From Pseudanabaena sp. M085S1SP2A07QC (GTDB taxonomy: Bacteria > Cyanobacteriota > Cyanobacteriia > Pseudanabaenales > Pseudanabaenaceae), in contig JADBWK010000057.1 in assembly GCA_020404895.1 (NCBI GenBank), positions 85,201 to 149,200 of the forward strand: 64,000 nt of DNA, given 5' to 3'. The notes beneath the pieces were generated by a model that worked only from the letters and a program-made list of their open reading frames with translations, had not been told where the DNA came from and did not search any database. This document shows, piece after piece, positions 9,510-19,567 of this stretch. Numbering within the stretch: position 1 is the stretch's first letter; the number at the start of each line of letters is the position of its first letter. A program made the position numbers and the translations under genes.

Positions 9510-10051
9510 TCGGTGACACCAAAGAAATGTTGCTGAATTACCATACCTAGAGTGGCATCTCCCAATGGCAGTTGACTATTAAGTATATATTGAGGGCTCT
9601 GCCAAATATTCTGTAACTCTTTTTCTTTGATCTCCATCTCAGCGCTAGGCAATAATTGCAAATGGCGATCGTAGCGAATCATTTCTTTGGTGCGGTTTAA
9701 ATTATCCAATGAAAAAATCGAAGTTCGTTCCCATGCTTCTATCTCACCTTCAACGCACATCCAAGTCGATTCGCAACCATCGGAAAGCCATGACAACTTC
9801 CTCAGAATTACACCATCTAGGGAATGTTCATAATCTAATTGATCGTTGCTTGTATCAATCGCAATGAAAATCACTTCACCAAATTCTTCTGAAAGCTCTT
9901 GGGTCAAATATGTATCTTCCTCGAATGTCCCATCCATATAGCGATCTCCAAAATCACAGACAATCCAGTCTGAATTAGGAATTGGCTCAGGCTGTGGAAG
10001 TTTTTCTTGAACTTTGGCGATCGGCTGTTGGGTTTTCAGAAAGTAAGGCAT
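9506..10051 (-). CDS. Hypothetical protein (181 aa)
   Basis: I do not recognise the family. The protein is acidic and soluble, with no signal peptide or membrane helix. It has a strand-rich middle (SDWIVCDFGDRYMDG, EVIFIAIDTSNDQ, GCESTWMCVEGEIEAWE) and a Gln/Leu-rich C-terminus. Codon use and HIP1 content match neighbouring genes. A 46-codon open frame lies just upstream on the same strand and could be co-transcribed. The stop lies inside a strong hairpin. Confidence 0.65.
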   Translation of the reverse strand: MPYFLKTQQPIAKVQEKLPQPEPIPNSDWIVCDFGDRYMDGTFEEDTYLTQELSEEFGEVIFIAIDTSNDQLDYEHSLDGVILRKLSWLSDGCESTWMCVEGEIEAWERTSIFSLDNLNRTKEMIRYDRHLQLLPSAEMEIKEKELQNIWQSPQYILNSQLPLGDATLGMVIQQHFFGVTE

Positions 10052-10061
10052 TATAAAAAAA

Positions 10062-10202
10062 TCATAGAGGCAACCCTAATTCAACAAGTTTAGATTCACC
10101 AACTTTAAACCTAAAAATCTCTCTTTGTTCAAGACCAAAAGCTGATATATTCCTGACAACATTGCTGGGGATCACCATATTTATATATTCAAACCCTGAC
10201 AT
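10062..10202 (-). CDS. Possible small protein (46 aa) upstream of the 181-aa hypothetical
   Basis: An ATG at 10202 opens a 46-residue frame (MSGFEYINMVIPSNVVRNIS ... ELGLPL) ending ten bases before the next start. It has a balanced amino acid composition (charged and hydrophobic residues alternate as in a folded protein). I do not recognise it. The gap between gap1 and the hypothetical gene would otherwise be empty. It could be a leader peptide or the remnant of a larger gene. Confidence 0.35.
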   Translation of the reverse strand: MSGFEYINMVIPSNVVRNISAFGLEQREIFRFKVGESKLVELGLPL

Positions 10203-10248
10203 ATTAAGTTTTTAGAGTTTTTAGACTATAGAACTTGGGTTAGCATGA

Positions 10249-11310
<1,062 letters not shown>

Positions 11311-11315
11311 ATCCT

Positions 11316-11354
11316 AAAAAGGCAATGGCAATTCATGAATTGCCCTTGCCTTTT
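11316..11354 (+). terminator. Terminator of gap1
   Basis: AAAAAGGCAATGGCAATTCA pairs with TGAATTGCCCTTGCCTTTT, with one bulge. Its centre GGCAATTCATGAATTGCC also appears in the 92-bp elements at 26006 and 29565. Confidence 0.75.
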
Positions 11355-11433
11355 GGTTAGCTTATTTTATGGAGAAGGCGATCGCCGCTTAAATTTAGGA
11401 ATCTCAAACAATCACCTCTAGTTTTTAGCTAGT

Positions 11434-11829
11434 TTACACATTAACCAAAATCTTTTGTTGTTCAGAACGATCTCCCAAATTACCCTCAGCGATCACATAC
11501 AAATCCGCAGCGATCGGATCGTACTTACAATAGCAAATCACCACCAAATCGTATTCAGACGACTCCGACTTACTCTCGAAAATATCAACGCGATCAACAA
11601 TCCAATCCGCATCACGGGAATGGGTTTTACCCTCCTCACCATGAATCACAGGATCGACAGCATCAGCAACTCGCACAAATACCGTTGGGCGATCGCCAAC
11701 CTGTGGAATCGGTGCATTAGAATTATCAAAATTTTCACAAAGAATATCAGTCAAAGAGTTGCTATGAGAAAACTTGCGTTTGTCCCAATCATGTCCCCAA
11801 CCAGCCCGATAGATAATATATTTACTCAT
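11434..11829 (-). CDS. Hypothetical protein (131 aa)
   Basis: Not recognised. It starts at MSKYIIYRAGWGHDWDKRK; this ATG is chosen because it overlaps the stop region of the upstream gene by eight bases. It is a soluble protein with a DRPTVFVRVADAVDP stretch and a strand-rich C-terminus (EYDLVVICYCKYDP, ADLYVIAEGNLG). It forms a two-gene unit with the 65-aa gene upstream. Confidence 0.6.
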   Translation of the reverse strand: MSKYIIYRAGWGHDWDKRKFSHSNSLTDILCENFDNSNAPIPQVGDRPTVFVRVADAVDPVIHGEEGKTHSRDADWIVDRVDIFESKSESSEYDLVVICYCKYDPIAADLYVIAEGNLGDRSEQQKILVNV

Positions 11830-12019
11830 TTTCTTTCTCTCCGTAACTAGAAAATTCTGTATCACCTTCAAACACACAATCCACCTTTAAAATCGGTCGA
11901 TCGGTTCTCAAAACAATATCTTTAAGCTTCCACTTATACTTTCTACCCATCTTTATACAATCATCGGGACTTACAGCACCATGCCGTGATGTTTTACTTT
12001 TATCTTTACTATCTGTCAC
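11822..12019 (-). CDS. Hypothetical protein (65 aa)
   Basis: Small basic-then-acidic protein, not recognised. The N-terminus is Lys/Ser-rich (MTDSKDKSKTSRHG), followed by PDDCIKMGRKYKWKLKDIVL and DRPILKVDCVFEGDTEF. The end overlaps the next gene's start, indicating translational coupling. No membrane segment. Both genes read away from the DUF3419 locus. Confidence 0.55.
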   Translation of the reverse strand: MTDSKDKSKTSRHGAVSPDDCIKMGRKYKWKLKDIVLRTDRPILKVDCVFEGDTEFSSYGEKENE

Positions 12020-12127
12020 AATTCATGAAGGATTTTAGATTGTAAATAAATCATAACTCACTTTTAGCTGCAAGATTAGGCGATCGCACTTTTGGTGAGC
12101 TGATTTTATGAGAGAGGAGATCGCATT

Positions 12128-12175
12128 ATGTCTCAGTCGGATCAAGTGATGGCGGATGAAGCCTTGAAGAAAACC
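12128..12175 (+). pseudogene. Displaced N-terminus of the DUF3419 gene
   Basis: An ATG at 12128 with GAGAGGAG 10 to 17 bases upstream opens 16 codons (MSQSDQVMADEALKKT) before a 98-bp inverted-repeat element begins. If the element is removed exactly, the frame continues into QELAKRQQNPLRVLLVASGG of the downstream gene. With the element present, the frame reads through it and stops at its end. Confidence 0.6.
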
Positions 12176-12273
12176 GGCACTGGTCAGCTAAAACGTGATC
12201 GACGTATTTGCGTCTTTTTTGTTGGCATGAAATGTACATTTCAGCACCCATCCCTCATTAACTGACCAGTGCC
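12176..12273 (+). mobile_element. 98-bp MITE-like element with terminal inverted repeats
   Basis: The ends GGCACTGGTCAGCTAA and TTAACTGACCAGTGCC are inverted repeats with one mismatch in 16. The interior (about 66 bp) has no coding capacity and lacks HIP1. I see no clear target-site duplication (AGAAAACC on the left, CAAGAGTT on the right). The ends resemble IS termini, but I cannot assign a family. It interrupts the DUF3419 gene. Confidence 0.6.
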
Positions 12274-12309
12274 CAAGAGTTAGCCAAGCGCCAACAAAAT
12301 CCATTAAGG

Positions 12310-13284
12310 GTGCTTTTGGTGGCTTCAGGTGGTTGCACCGCCTTAAGTTTGCTATCACATCCTGTTATCGCCAAAATCGAAGCGGTAGATCTTAATCCCG
12401 CTCAACTACATCTCCTCGAACTACGCTGCCAAGCCTTACTGCATTTATCTTTAGATGAGCAATTGCGATTTATTGGTGTAGATAAATCTATTAGCGATCG
12501 CGATCGGCTCAGTATCTACGCCAGCTTAAGCCCAAATTTACCTACGAGTACAAAAGCTTTTTGGGATGCAAGACTCGAACAGATTGGGTTTGGCGTTAAT
12601 CAAGTCGGACGCTTTGAACAATTATTTCGGCAACTTGCTGAAAAGTTTTCCCAGATTGGAATAGAACCTTTGCAAGAACCGTTAATTGCTGTGAATCATC
12701 CTCGATGGCGAGATATTTTTGAACAGGTATTTGAGCGCGATCGACTCATAGAGTCCTTTGGTGAAGCTGCTGTCAACTACTCAATGGATCGCAGCTTTGG
12801 CGAGCATTTTGCCGATGTATTTGCCCAAGCCTTACAGCGCTTTATCCCTAATGAGAATTATTTCTTGACTCAAGTCTGGGGCGATCGCTATACGTCCGAT
12901 CTCAAAGGAGAGGGAGTTCCTCTTTATCTCCAAGCCTCAGCCCAAAATGATATTCGCACATTAGGGACAGAGCGATTACAGCTACATCAGGGCGCTTTCG
13001 TAGATTGTCTTCAGCAACTCGCCACTTCAGAGAAATTCGACTTGATTCAGTTTTCTAATATCTCAGACTGGATGCCTCTGAGCAGCCTTCATCACATGTT
13101 GAAAGAGATAGTCAATTGCCTGAAATCGGGCGTTGCGATCATTGGGCGGAGGCTCAATGGCGACCATAATTTAGCGGAAATCATGGCAGAGCATATTACG
13201 ATTGATCGCTCACTTAGTCAGGAATTGCTTGCTAGCGATCGCTCTTTTTTCTATCGTGAAGTTGTCGTAGGGTTTCGGTTATGA
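12310..13284 (+). CDS. DUF3419 family protein (BtaA-like aminocarboxypropyl transferase), N-terminus disrupted
   Basis: 324 residues from a GTG; the frame is open back to 12262. The start LLVASGGCTALSLLSHP with EAVDLNPAQLHLLELR is the SAM-binding Rossmann motif of DUF3419 proteins, which in BtaA transfer an aminocarboxypropyl group from SAM to diacylglycerol for betaine-lipid synthesis. The family also has non-lipid members. The C-terminal half contains DLIQFSNISDWMP and VAIIGRRLNGDHNL. The original start is probably at 12128; the 98-bp insertion removes it, so any product now starts internally. The stop overlaps the GNAT gene (ATGA). Confidence 0.7.
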   Translation: MLLVASGGCTALSLLSHPVIAKIEAVDLNPAQLHLLELRCQALLHLSLDEQLRFIGVDKSISDRDRLSIYASLSPNLPTSTKAFWDARLEQIGFGVNQVGRFEQLFRQLAEKFSQIGIEPLQEPLIAVNHPRWRDIFEQVFERDRLIESFGEAAVNYSMDRSFGEHFADVFAQALQRFIPNENYFLTQVWGDRYTSDLKGEGVPLYLQASAQNDIRTLGTERLQLHQGAFVDCLQQLATSEKFDLIQFSNISDWMPLSSLHHMLKEIVNCLKSGVAIIGRRLNGDHNLAEIMAEHITIDRSLSQELLASDRSFFYREVVVGFRL

Positions 13285-14084
13285 AGTTTCACCGCATTGA
13301 GTTTTCAGAACGTTCACTATTTCAGGCAGGAATTGAGGCAATCGAGCAAACCGCATTCTATCCATTGGGCAACGATTTCTTTCAACTCGATCATGGTCAT
13401 AATTACTTTGCCTTTTTTGACCGCCTTGGCGATGTCCATTATTTTGCCGCTTTGGATGGCGATCGCGTAGCTGCCGTTGGCGCAGGAATATTGGGACAAG
13501 TGCCTTACCGTCAAGATCAACCAGCGCGTTTAGCTTGGTATCTCTGCGATTTAAAAGTTCATCCTGACTATCAGAGGCAACATCTTTCAATTAGGCTTTT
13601 GCATCATGCTTTGGCTTCCTGTATTGGAGAATGCGATCGCGGTTATGCAATATCGATGAATGCAGGTGATGGTAAACCTAATCGTCTTGTACGTGTTTAC
13701 GAGAAGTTTAATCTGGTGCGGTTTCGATGCTCATCTATATTAGGAATCTATAGTGTCGATGCGGAAGTAATGCGATCGCTAGAACCAATACTCATTAAAT
13801 ATCGCGGTAATATCTCTTATCTTTCTCTACAGGGTATTAAAGACTTAAAGCTAAAAAGTAATGGACAAATGTTGCCACTACTGCATGTGCAGTGGGGCGA
13901 TCGCTTGCCCACAGAGATTTCGACTCCTGCCGCTGGATATACCCATATGTTCTGTGTGCCGAGGGGTGATGATTTAGCGATCACCCTTGCAAATCAGGGT
14001 GTGTTTCCTAATGCGATCGCTAGTTTGGTCAGTCATGGCATGGATGAAAGTGATTGGCGCTTTATCCTAACTAGCGATATTTGA
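13281..14084 (+). CDS. GNAT-like acetyltransferase, coupled to the DUF3419 gene
   Basis: 267 residues. The central part has a GNAT pattern: DRVAAVGAGILGQV, then AWYLCDLKVHPDYQRQHLSIRLLHHAL, where the Q-R-Q-H-L-S-I-R loop occupies the acetyl-CoA pyrophosphate site (variant of Q/RxxGxG/A), and YAISMNAGDGKPNRLVRVYEKF. The C-terminal 100 residues (from about 165) are not recognised. A four-base overlap with the DUF3419 gene makes it a likely partner in the same modification. Confidence 0.75.
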   Translation: MKFHRIEFSERSLFQAGIEAIEQTAFYPLGNDFFQLDHGHNYFAFFDRLGDVHYFAALDGDRVAAVGAGILGQVPYRQDQPARLAWYLCDLKVHPDYQRQHLSIRLLHHALASCIGECDRGYAISMNAGDGKPNRLVRVYEKFNLVRFRCSSILGIYSVDAEVMRSLEPILIKYRGNISYLSLQGIKDLKLKSNGQMLPLLHVQWGDRLPTEISTPAAGYTHMFCVPRGDDLAITLANQGVFPNAIASLVSHGMDESDWRFILTSDI

Positions 14085-14119
14085 TTTGTCAGCAAAGAAT
14101 ATTACATCACTGACAAATC
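14083..14119. terminator. Short inverted repeat after the GNAT gene
   Basis: GATTTGTCAG (14083-14092) and CTGACAAATC (14110-14119) overlap the GNAT stop and end just before the stop of the convergent gene at 14121. No strong U-tract. Confidence 0.4.
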
Positions 14120-14120
14120 C

Positions 14121-14606
14121 TTATCTAGTTCTCTTGTTTAAGGGGATTCCTAACGCTTTTCTTACCTTTTTATCGATTTCTGGTTTGGGTACATAATAAA
14201 CGTCCAGCATAGATGAATAATTCCAATACTGATAATTGGTCGGCTTGCATTGGCTAAAAATATCTCGCATCAAACTCAAATCACTAGTAGAAATAGCAAC
14301 ATTACCCTGTGAGCCAACAGAAGTAAAATCACCAATAATCTGACCATTTACCTGAGATTCCAAAGCTGCAACCCACTCACAAATCGCGGTACTGTTAAAG
14401 TTGAAGCAGCTACCCACGCCACATTGGTCAAGATTGCTAATAAGCCCTCTAATTACTGTTTTTACTTGCTCAGTAGACTTGATAGAATCAACAAATTGTT
14501 GAAGATCTCTCGACTGAGCTTCAGTCGGCAGAGGCATGGATGTAGAAATCAAACATAGCGCTGAAGCAGCAAAAAATGCAGTAAATCTTGATTTGATCAT
14601 TGTCAT
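14121..14606 (-). CDS. Hypothetical exported protein (161 aa)
   Basis: Residues 1-30 form a signal peptide (basic start, hydrophobic FAASALCLIS core, cleavage likely after TEA). The mature part has four or five cysteines (QCGVGSCFNF, ICEW, QCKP), which suggests disulfides in the periplasm. GNVAISTSDLSLMRDIFSQCKPT and YWNYSSMLDVYYVPKP are the most protein-like segments. I do not recognise the family. The upstream region carries a tandem 25-bp repeat. Confidence 0.6.
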   Translation of the reverse strand: MTMIKSRFTAFFAASALCLISTSMPLPTEAQSRDLQQFVDSIKSTEQVKTVIRGLISNLDQCGVGSCFNFNSTAICEWVAALESQVNGQIIGDFTSVGSQGNVAISTSDLSLMRDIFSQCKPTNYQYWNYSSMLDVYYVPKPEIDKKVRKALGIPLNKRTR

Positions 14607-14630
14607 AAAAGTTAATATTTAGCCTGTAGG

Positions 14631-14681
14631 AAAAATTAGAATACATGCATCTGATAAAAAATTAGAATACATGCATCTGAT
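14631..14681. repeat. Tandem duplication, 2 x 25 bp
   Basis: Two identical copies of a 25-base unit (14631-14655 and 14657-14681), one extra A between them. Each contains ATACATGCAT, a palindromic core. They lie 25 bases upstream of the exported-protein gene, in its promoter zone. Confidence 0.85.
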
Positions 14682-14790
14682 TATGTTGTTTGAATTGTTT
14701 CGCTCCTTATCAATTTTCATCTTGTCACCATAGAAAATGGTACAATTTATAGAGTGAAAAGATAAAACTATTCATTGAGGAATCACCGAT

Positions 14791-15105
14791 ATGTTTACCA
14801 TCGATCTCAAAGAAATGAAGGTAGCAGATAGTCGTAGTGATAGCAGTGAGCTACCCTCTGGAGAAGTTCCAGAAACAGTTACAGAAACAACTTTTGCAAC
14901 TATTCCCAATCCAAGCATTCCCATCTCAAGCGGTTATACCGTAGATGATCAGGGATTGCTGAATAACTACGCAATTCTGACACCGATGTATGTCGAAGAG
15001 CCTACTCTTCTGACTACTGAAGAGCGACTTCGCTCTAAATCTCAATTTGTATTTGCTGTTTTGCTCACAGTAATGGCAATATTTATCGCTCTCATCGTAA
15101 GTTAA
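14791..15105 (+). CDS. Psb34-like / ssl1498-family light-harvesting-like membrane protein
   Basis: 104 residues. The segment DDQGLLNNYAILTPMYVEEP followed by one C-terminal helix (about 82-103, VFAVLLTVMAIFIALIVS) matches the single-helix ssl1498/Psb34 family, which associates with photosystem II assembly intermediates. The N-terminal 48 residues (Ser/Thr/Glu-rich) extend beyond the usual 55-60 aa length. The start at 14791 has GAGG 14-17 bases upstream (AGGAATCACCGAT). Function is known from the family, not from this sequence. Confidence 0.65.
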   Translation: MFTIDLKEMKVADSRSDSSELPSGEVPETVTETTFATIPNPSIPISSGYTVDDQGLLNNYAILTPMYVEEPTLLTTEERLRSKSQFVFAVLLTVMAIFIALIVS

Positions 15106-15249
15106 GACTTAATATGTCTTAAATGACTCAAGAAAATCCTTTATCTCCTAGCCCTTTCTCCCAAGTCAAAGAAAAAGAGTAGGGATTTTTCTTGACTTCT
15201 ATTTGTTGATCGCGAAAATTGCATTTATATCTAGGTTTAGGATAATGGC

Positions 15250-18003
15250 ATGGAGAAAGTTTCAACAAATAATTTAACAAATCAAATGTGTGCTGGCGAT
15301 CCAGCTCATGATATTTGGAAAAGACAGCGGCATCCCCTTGACTGTATCTTTCATCCTCGCTCTGTTGCTGTGATTGGAGCAAGTGAACGAGAAGGAAGTG
15401 TAGGACGAACATTGCTTTGGAACTTAATTCGCAGTCCCTTTGGGGGCACTGTCTTTCCAGTTAATCCCCAGCGTCATAGCGTTTTGGGAATTAAGTCCTA
15501 TCCAGATGTCGCTAGTGTTCCCGAAGTAGTTGATCTAGCCGTAATTGCAACACCTGCGGCGACAGTCTCTCAAGTGATTCATGAATGTGTGGCGGTCGGA
15601 GTAAAAGGGGCAATAATTGTTTCGGCGGGGTTCAAAGAAATTGGAGAGGCTGGGGTAGCGTTAGAACAACAAGTTCTTACAGAAGCAAGACTGGGTGGAA
15701 TGCGAATTATTGGGCCAAATTGTCTTGGTGTAATGAATCCACTGGCAGGACTAAATGCCACCTTTGCTGGTGCGATCGCTCGTGCGGGGAACGTCGCTTT
15801 CATTAGTCAAAGCGGAGCCCTCTGTACTTCGATTTTAGACTGGAGCCTCGGCGATAATGTGGGATTTAGTGCCTTCGTTTCCATTGGCTCAATGCTGGAT
15901 GTTGGCTGGGGTGATTTGATTGAATATTTCGGAGATGATCCCCACACCCACAGCATAGTTTTATATATGGAATCAATTGGTGATGCTCGTGCTTTTCTGT
16001 CAGCGGCTCGTGAAGTTGCGATGGATAAACCGATTATTGTATTGAAAGTGGGACATACAGAAGCGGCGGCTAAAGCGGCGGCTTCGCACACAGGAGCTTT
16101 GACAGGTAGTGATGAAGTACTAAATGCAGCATTCCGTCGTTGTGGGGTATTGCGCGTACATACGATCTCCGATCTCTTTGATATGGCAGAAATTCTCGCC
16201 AAACAACCACGCCCTAAGGGAAATCGCCTCTCGATTGTCACTAATGCTGGAGGACCGGGCGCGATCGCAACGGATGCTCTGATCAGTGGAGGTGGTGAAT
16301 TGTCTGAACTAGCTCCAGAAACATTGCAACAGCTAGATCAATTTTTGCCTCCCCAATGGAGCCGCCATAATCCCATTGATATTCTTGGCGATGCAAGTAG
16401 CGATCGCTATGCTAAAACCCTAGAGGTTGTGGCAAATGATCCCAACAGCGATGGATTACTCATAATCTTGACTCCGCAAGCAATGACAAACCCTACACAG
16501 ACTGCGGAAAAGCTCAAGGCTTATAGTCAATTAGGCAAACCAGTTTTAACAAGTTGGATGGGTGGCGCTGAAATTGCCGCAGGTACGCAAATTCTCAATC
16601 AAGCCAATATTCCCACCTATCCCTATCCAGATACTGCCGTTAGATTGTTTAACTACATGTGGCGGTATACCTACAATTTGCGGGGGATCTATGAAACTCC
16701 TTCCTTGCCAGTGGACTCCGATCAGTATGCACCAGATCGCCTTCTTGCTGAGCAAATTTTAGCACCAGCAATCAGTAGCGATCGCAGTTTGCTAACTGAG
16801 TATGAATCTAAGCAATTACTTGCTGCTTATGGAATTCCAACTGTACCGACCGAAATCGCTACGAGCGATCTAGAAGCTGTAGAAATTGCTGATCGCTTTG
16901 GTTATCCTGTCGTTCTTAAACTTCATTCCGAGATTATCACGCACAAGACGGATGTAGGTGGCGTGCGTCTTAATCTGGAAGATGCAGCAGCGGTTACTCG
17001 CGCTTTTATGGCGATCGCATCCAAAGTTCGAGCTATAAATCCTCAAGCTTTTTTGGGTGTAACTGTACAACCGATGGTCAAAATAGAAGGCTATGAACTA
17101 ATTTTAGGTAGTAGTCTTGATCCTCAGTTCGGCGCTGTAATGCTTTTTGGCATGGGTGGTCAGCTCGTAGAAATATTTCAAGATCGCGCTTTAGCCTTGC
17201 CACCATTAAATACTACTCTTGCGCGGCGAATGATGGAACAGACTCGTATCTATCAAGCTTTGCAAGGAGTTAGAGGTAGAAAGGCGATCAATTTGGCAAA
17301 ACTTGAACAGTTGTTGGTCAACTTCAGCCAATTAATTGTCGAACAGCCCCAGATTCGCGAAATTGACATCAATCCTCTCACCGTTTCTCCTGAGGGGATG
17401 ATTGCTTTAGATGCACGGATAGTTCTTCACACCGCAGATAATGCCCAGCGACCAATCCCTGCAATTCGTCCATATCCTTCTAAGTACGTTCAGCTATGGG
17501 AATCTCTGAAAGGCGATCTCCTTACGATTCGACCTATTCGTCCCGAAGATGAGCCGCTTATGGTGCGGTTCCATCAAGGGCTTTCAGAGGAGAGTGTCTA
17601 TTTGCGTTATGCGCATATGGTTAAGCTCAAGCAGCGTATTGCCCATGAGCGCTTAACCCGTATCTGCTTCATTGATTATGATCGCGAAATGCTCTTAGTC
17701 TCTGATTCTAAAAATCTGCAAACTTCAGAACACGAGATTCTGGCAGTGGCAAGGTTGAGTAAGTTACATGGTACAAACGAAGCCGAATTTGCTCTAATCG
17801 TTAGCGATCGCCATCAGCACCAAGGATTAGGCACAGAGTTATTAAGAAGACTAATAGAGATTGGTAAGGAAGAAAAACTCAGTGCGATCGTTGGTTATAT
17901 TCTGGGTAGCAATCACGCAATGCAAAGTATTTGTCGAAAATTAGGATTTCAGCTACATCTAGATCAGGAAGAAGGCATGTTAAAAGCCATTTTTGTGACT
18001 TAA
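15250..18003 (+). CDS. Bifunctional acyl-CoA synthetase (NDP-forming) / GNAT acetyltransferase
   Basis: 917 residues. Order: CoA-binding domain (about 30-160, [19 protein letters not shown]), succinyl-CoA-ligase-like domains (about 165-480) with the phospho-histidine region [16 protein letters not shown]-grasp domain (about 505-740, [40 protein letters not shown]), and a C-terminal GNAT domain (about 755-905, [20 protein letters not shown]). Such proteins are annotated as ADP-forming acetyl-CoA ligases or as protein lysine acetyltransferases of the Pat type. Which activity holds here cannot be told from sequence. Confidence 0.92.
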   Translation: MEKVSTNNLTNQMCAGDPAHDIWKRQRHPLDCIFHPRSVAVIGASEREGSVGRTLLWNLIRSPFGGTVFPVNPQRHSVLGIKSYPDVASVPEVVDLAVIATPAATVSQVIHECVAVGVKGAIIVSAGFKEIGEAGVALEQQVLTEARLGGMRIIGPNCLGVMNPLAGLNATFAGAIARAGNVAFISQSGALCTSILDWSLGDNVGFSAFVSIGSMLDVGWGDLIEYFGDDPHTHSIVLYMESIGDARAFLSAAREVAMDKPIIVLKVGHTEAAAKAAASHTGALTGSDEVLNAAFRRCGVLRVHTISDLFDMAEILAKQPRPKGNRLSIVTNAGGPGAIATDALISGGGELSELAPETLQQLDQFLPPQWSRHNPIDILGDASSDRYAKTLEVVANDPNSDGLLIILTPQAMTNPTQTAEKLKAYSQLGKPVLTSWMGGAEIAAGTQILNQANIPTYPYPDTAVRLFNYMWRYTYNLRGIYETPSLPVDSDQYAPDRLLAEQILAPAISSDRSLLTEYESKQLLAAYGIPTVPTEIATSDLEAVEIADRFGYPVVLKLHSEIITHKTDVGGVRLNLEDAAAVTRAFMAIASKVRAINPQAFLGVTVQPMVKIEGYELILGSSLDPQFGAVMLFGMGGQLVEIFQDRALALPPLNTTLARRMMEQTRIYQALQGVRGRKAINLAKLEQLLVNFSQLIVEQPQIREIDINPLTVSPEGMIALDARIVLHTADNAQRPIPAIRPYPSKYVQLWESLKGDLLTIRPIRPEDEPLMVRFHQGLSEESVYLRYAHMVKLKQRIAHERLTRICFIDYDREMLLVSDSKNLQTSEHEILAVARLSKLHGTNEAEFALIVSDRHQHQGLGTELLRRLIEIGKEEKLSAIVGYILGSNHAMQSICRKLGFQLHLDQEEGMLKAIFVT

Positions 18004-18142
18004 AGCTAACTTAAATTTGCGACTTACAAAATAAGACTTTACAATCTCGGCTTAGATTTGCTAAGCTAGATACCCGTCGCCTAAATTAAAATGCGCCAAA
18101 CTACAGCATAATTAAGAACAATACTTTGCTACCAAAATAAGC

Positions 18143-18334
18143 ATGACTCAAATAATCGTTGGTGAAAATGAAGGGATTGAATCGGCTCTGCGTCGATTTA
18201 AGAAAAAAATCCAGAAAGCTGGCTTACTAGCAGATATTCGTCGCTGTCAGTACCATGAGACCGCAGGCGAAAAACGTAAGCGTAAAGCTGAAAATGCTAA
18301 GCGTAGAGGTCGTTTTCGCCGCCGCGATAGTTAA
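18143..18334 (+). CDS. rpsU: 30S ribosomal protein S21
   Basis: 63 residues: [24 protein letters not shown], then a very basic C-terminal helix [19 protein letters not shown]. It binds the 30S platform and aids initiation. Own upstream region of 140 bases and a strong terminator. Confidence 0.97.
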   Translation: MTQIIVGENEGIESALRRFKKKIQKAGLLADIRRCQYHETAGEKRKRKAENAKRRGRFRRRDS

Positions 18335-18335
18335 T

Positions 18336-18366
18336 AAAAAAAGGAGCGTATTGCGCTCCTTTTTTT
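18336..18366. terminator. Strong terminator of rpsU
   Basis: AAAAAAAGGAGCG and CGCTCCTTTTTTT with a five-base loop. The A-tract lets it also work for the convergent nuclease gene. Confidence 0.92.
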
Positions 18367-18368
18367 GT

Positions 18369-18890
18369 TTAATATCCTACGCCTAATAATTTATTTTCAC
18401 GCCGAAATTGGCTTGGCAGCACCACATTAGTCCCATTCGCCCACACGCCTAAGCGATCGCATTGTGCTTGCGCTTCAAGTTCCTCATAGCCTTGGCAGTC
18501 TTTTTCTTGCAGGGGATCATAATGGGCTAGCCCCAGAGACACCATAACTTTGTTAGCATTTTGTCCCCCCGCTAAAACTTCGGCAGTGTAACGCCCAAAT
18601 TTATCTTTTTTGAATACTTTTAAATAGACCTCTTCATCGTCAAGAATATTTTGTAACACTTTGCGAGCATGTTGTCCCTCAGCTTGCATTAATTCAGGCG
18701 CATCTATACAGGCAAGGTGTACTTTAGTTTTGATGCCACGATCGACAAGGGTGATGTTATCGCCATCAAAAACTCTAACCGCAAATGAGGCAGCCCATGT
18801 AGGCTGAGTCGTGATCGCTATATATAAGAAGCTGATGACCACAGTCAAGACAAACTGCTGAAATTTATTTACAAAATTAACAAGGGACAT
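18369..18890 (-). CDS. Exported thermonuclease-like (SNase) protein
   Basis: 173 residues. A signal peptide or anchor covers about 1-34 (VLTVVISFLYIAITTQPTWAAS). The SNase OB fold follows: VRVFDGDNITLV, KVHLACIDAPEL, VYLKVFKKDKFGRYTAEV, VSLGLAHYDP. The positions of the catalytic Arg/Glu/Arg of staphylococcal nuclease are only partly conserved (the first Arg is replaced by His in KVHLACIDAPE), so catalysis is uncertain. Predicted to act outside the cytoplasm. Confidence 0.88.
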   Translation of the reverse strand: MSLVNFVNKFQQFVLTVVISFLYIAITTQPTWAASFAVRVFDGDNITLVDRGIKTKVHLACIDAPELMQAEGQHARKVLQNILDDEEVYLKVFKKDKFGRYTAEVLAGGQNANKVMVSLGLAHYDPLQEKDCQGYEELEAQAQCDRLGVWANGTNVVLPSQFRRENKLLGVGY

Positions 18891-18952
18891 TTATAGGGAT
18901 CACAGAGGGCTTGGATTAATCATAAAAGCACTAGCGTACCTTTATGATTTTT

Positions 18953-19453
18953 TTAGGTTGCAGCGATCGCGAATTCGCCACGACATTTTGCGCCGCCATC
19001 GGCGATCGCTAGTTCATGAAGTGTAAATTCATCGCCGAGTTTATGCACAAGGGTTTCTAGTAATACGTGAATCTCATGATCACTGTTAGCAATGGGAGGT
19101 GTATCAGCAGAGATCGCTTCTAAGAAAATCGGAGACTTGAGGCAACTTTGCAGATCCTCAGACGAAAGCTCTACATCCATGGTGACGTGGATAGGATCAA
19201 GTAATCGTAATGCCTCACCTTTGATAATTTGGGAAATATTTAGATGAATAGCTTCGGCACACAAATCGATATTGGTTATTGCTAAACCTTTATATTTGGC
19301 TCCCACCCCGATAACCATAGCTTTGGGGATATCACCACTTAAAATTTGGCGACTTTTGCCAGCGATCGCAATTTCGATGGTTTCGATATGCTCGACCTGC
19401 GATCTCAACCATAGTTTAATAATAGGAATTAATACAGAACTAACAGCAGACAT
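18953..19453 (-). CDS. DUF2993 (LmeA-like) lipid-binding protein
   Basis: 166 residues. Pattern typical of cyanobacterial DUF2993: an N-terminal helix (SSVLIPIIKLWLRSQVE), IAGKSRQILSGDIPKAMVIGVGAKYKGLAI and repeated beta-strand/turn units. Members elsewhere bind phospholipids at the envelope; no function is proven for cyanobacterial ones. Monocistronic. Confidence 0.85.
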   Translation of the reverse strand: MSAVSSVLIPIIKLWLRSQVEHIETIEIAIAGKSRQILSGDIPKAMVIGVGAKYKGLAITNIDLCAEAIHLNISQIIKGEALRLLDPIHVTMDVELSSEDLQSCLKSPIFLEAISADTPPIANSDHEIHVLLETLVHKLGDEFTLHELAIADGGAKCRGEFAIAAT

Positions 19454-19567
19454 TGTGAATTGAACCTATTTAAGGTTATGGCGGTCAAAACTAATAACTT
19501 AGAAATAAGTTAAACCCGCCAATATTGCCTCACCAAGTATAGATGCTCATACGGATGTTCGCCATAG

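Noticed and set aside
11455..11850. 131-codon plus-strand frame
   Set aside because: It is antisense to the coupled hypothetical genes, which have better start signals and overlap.
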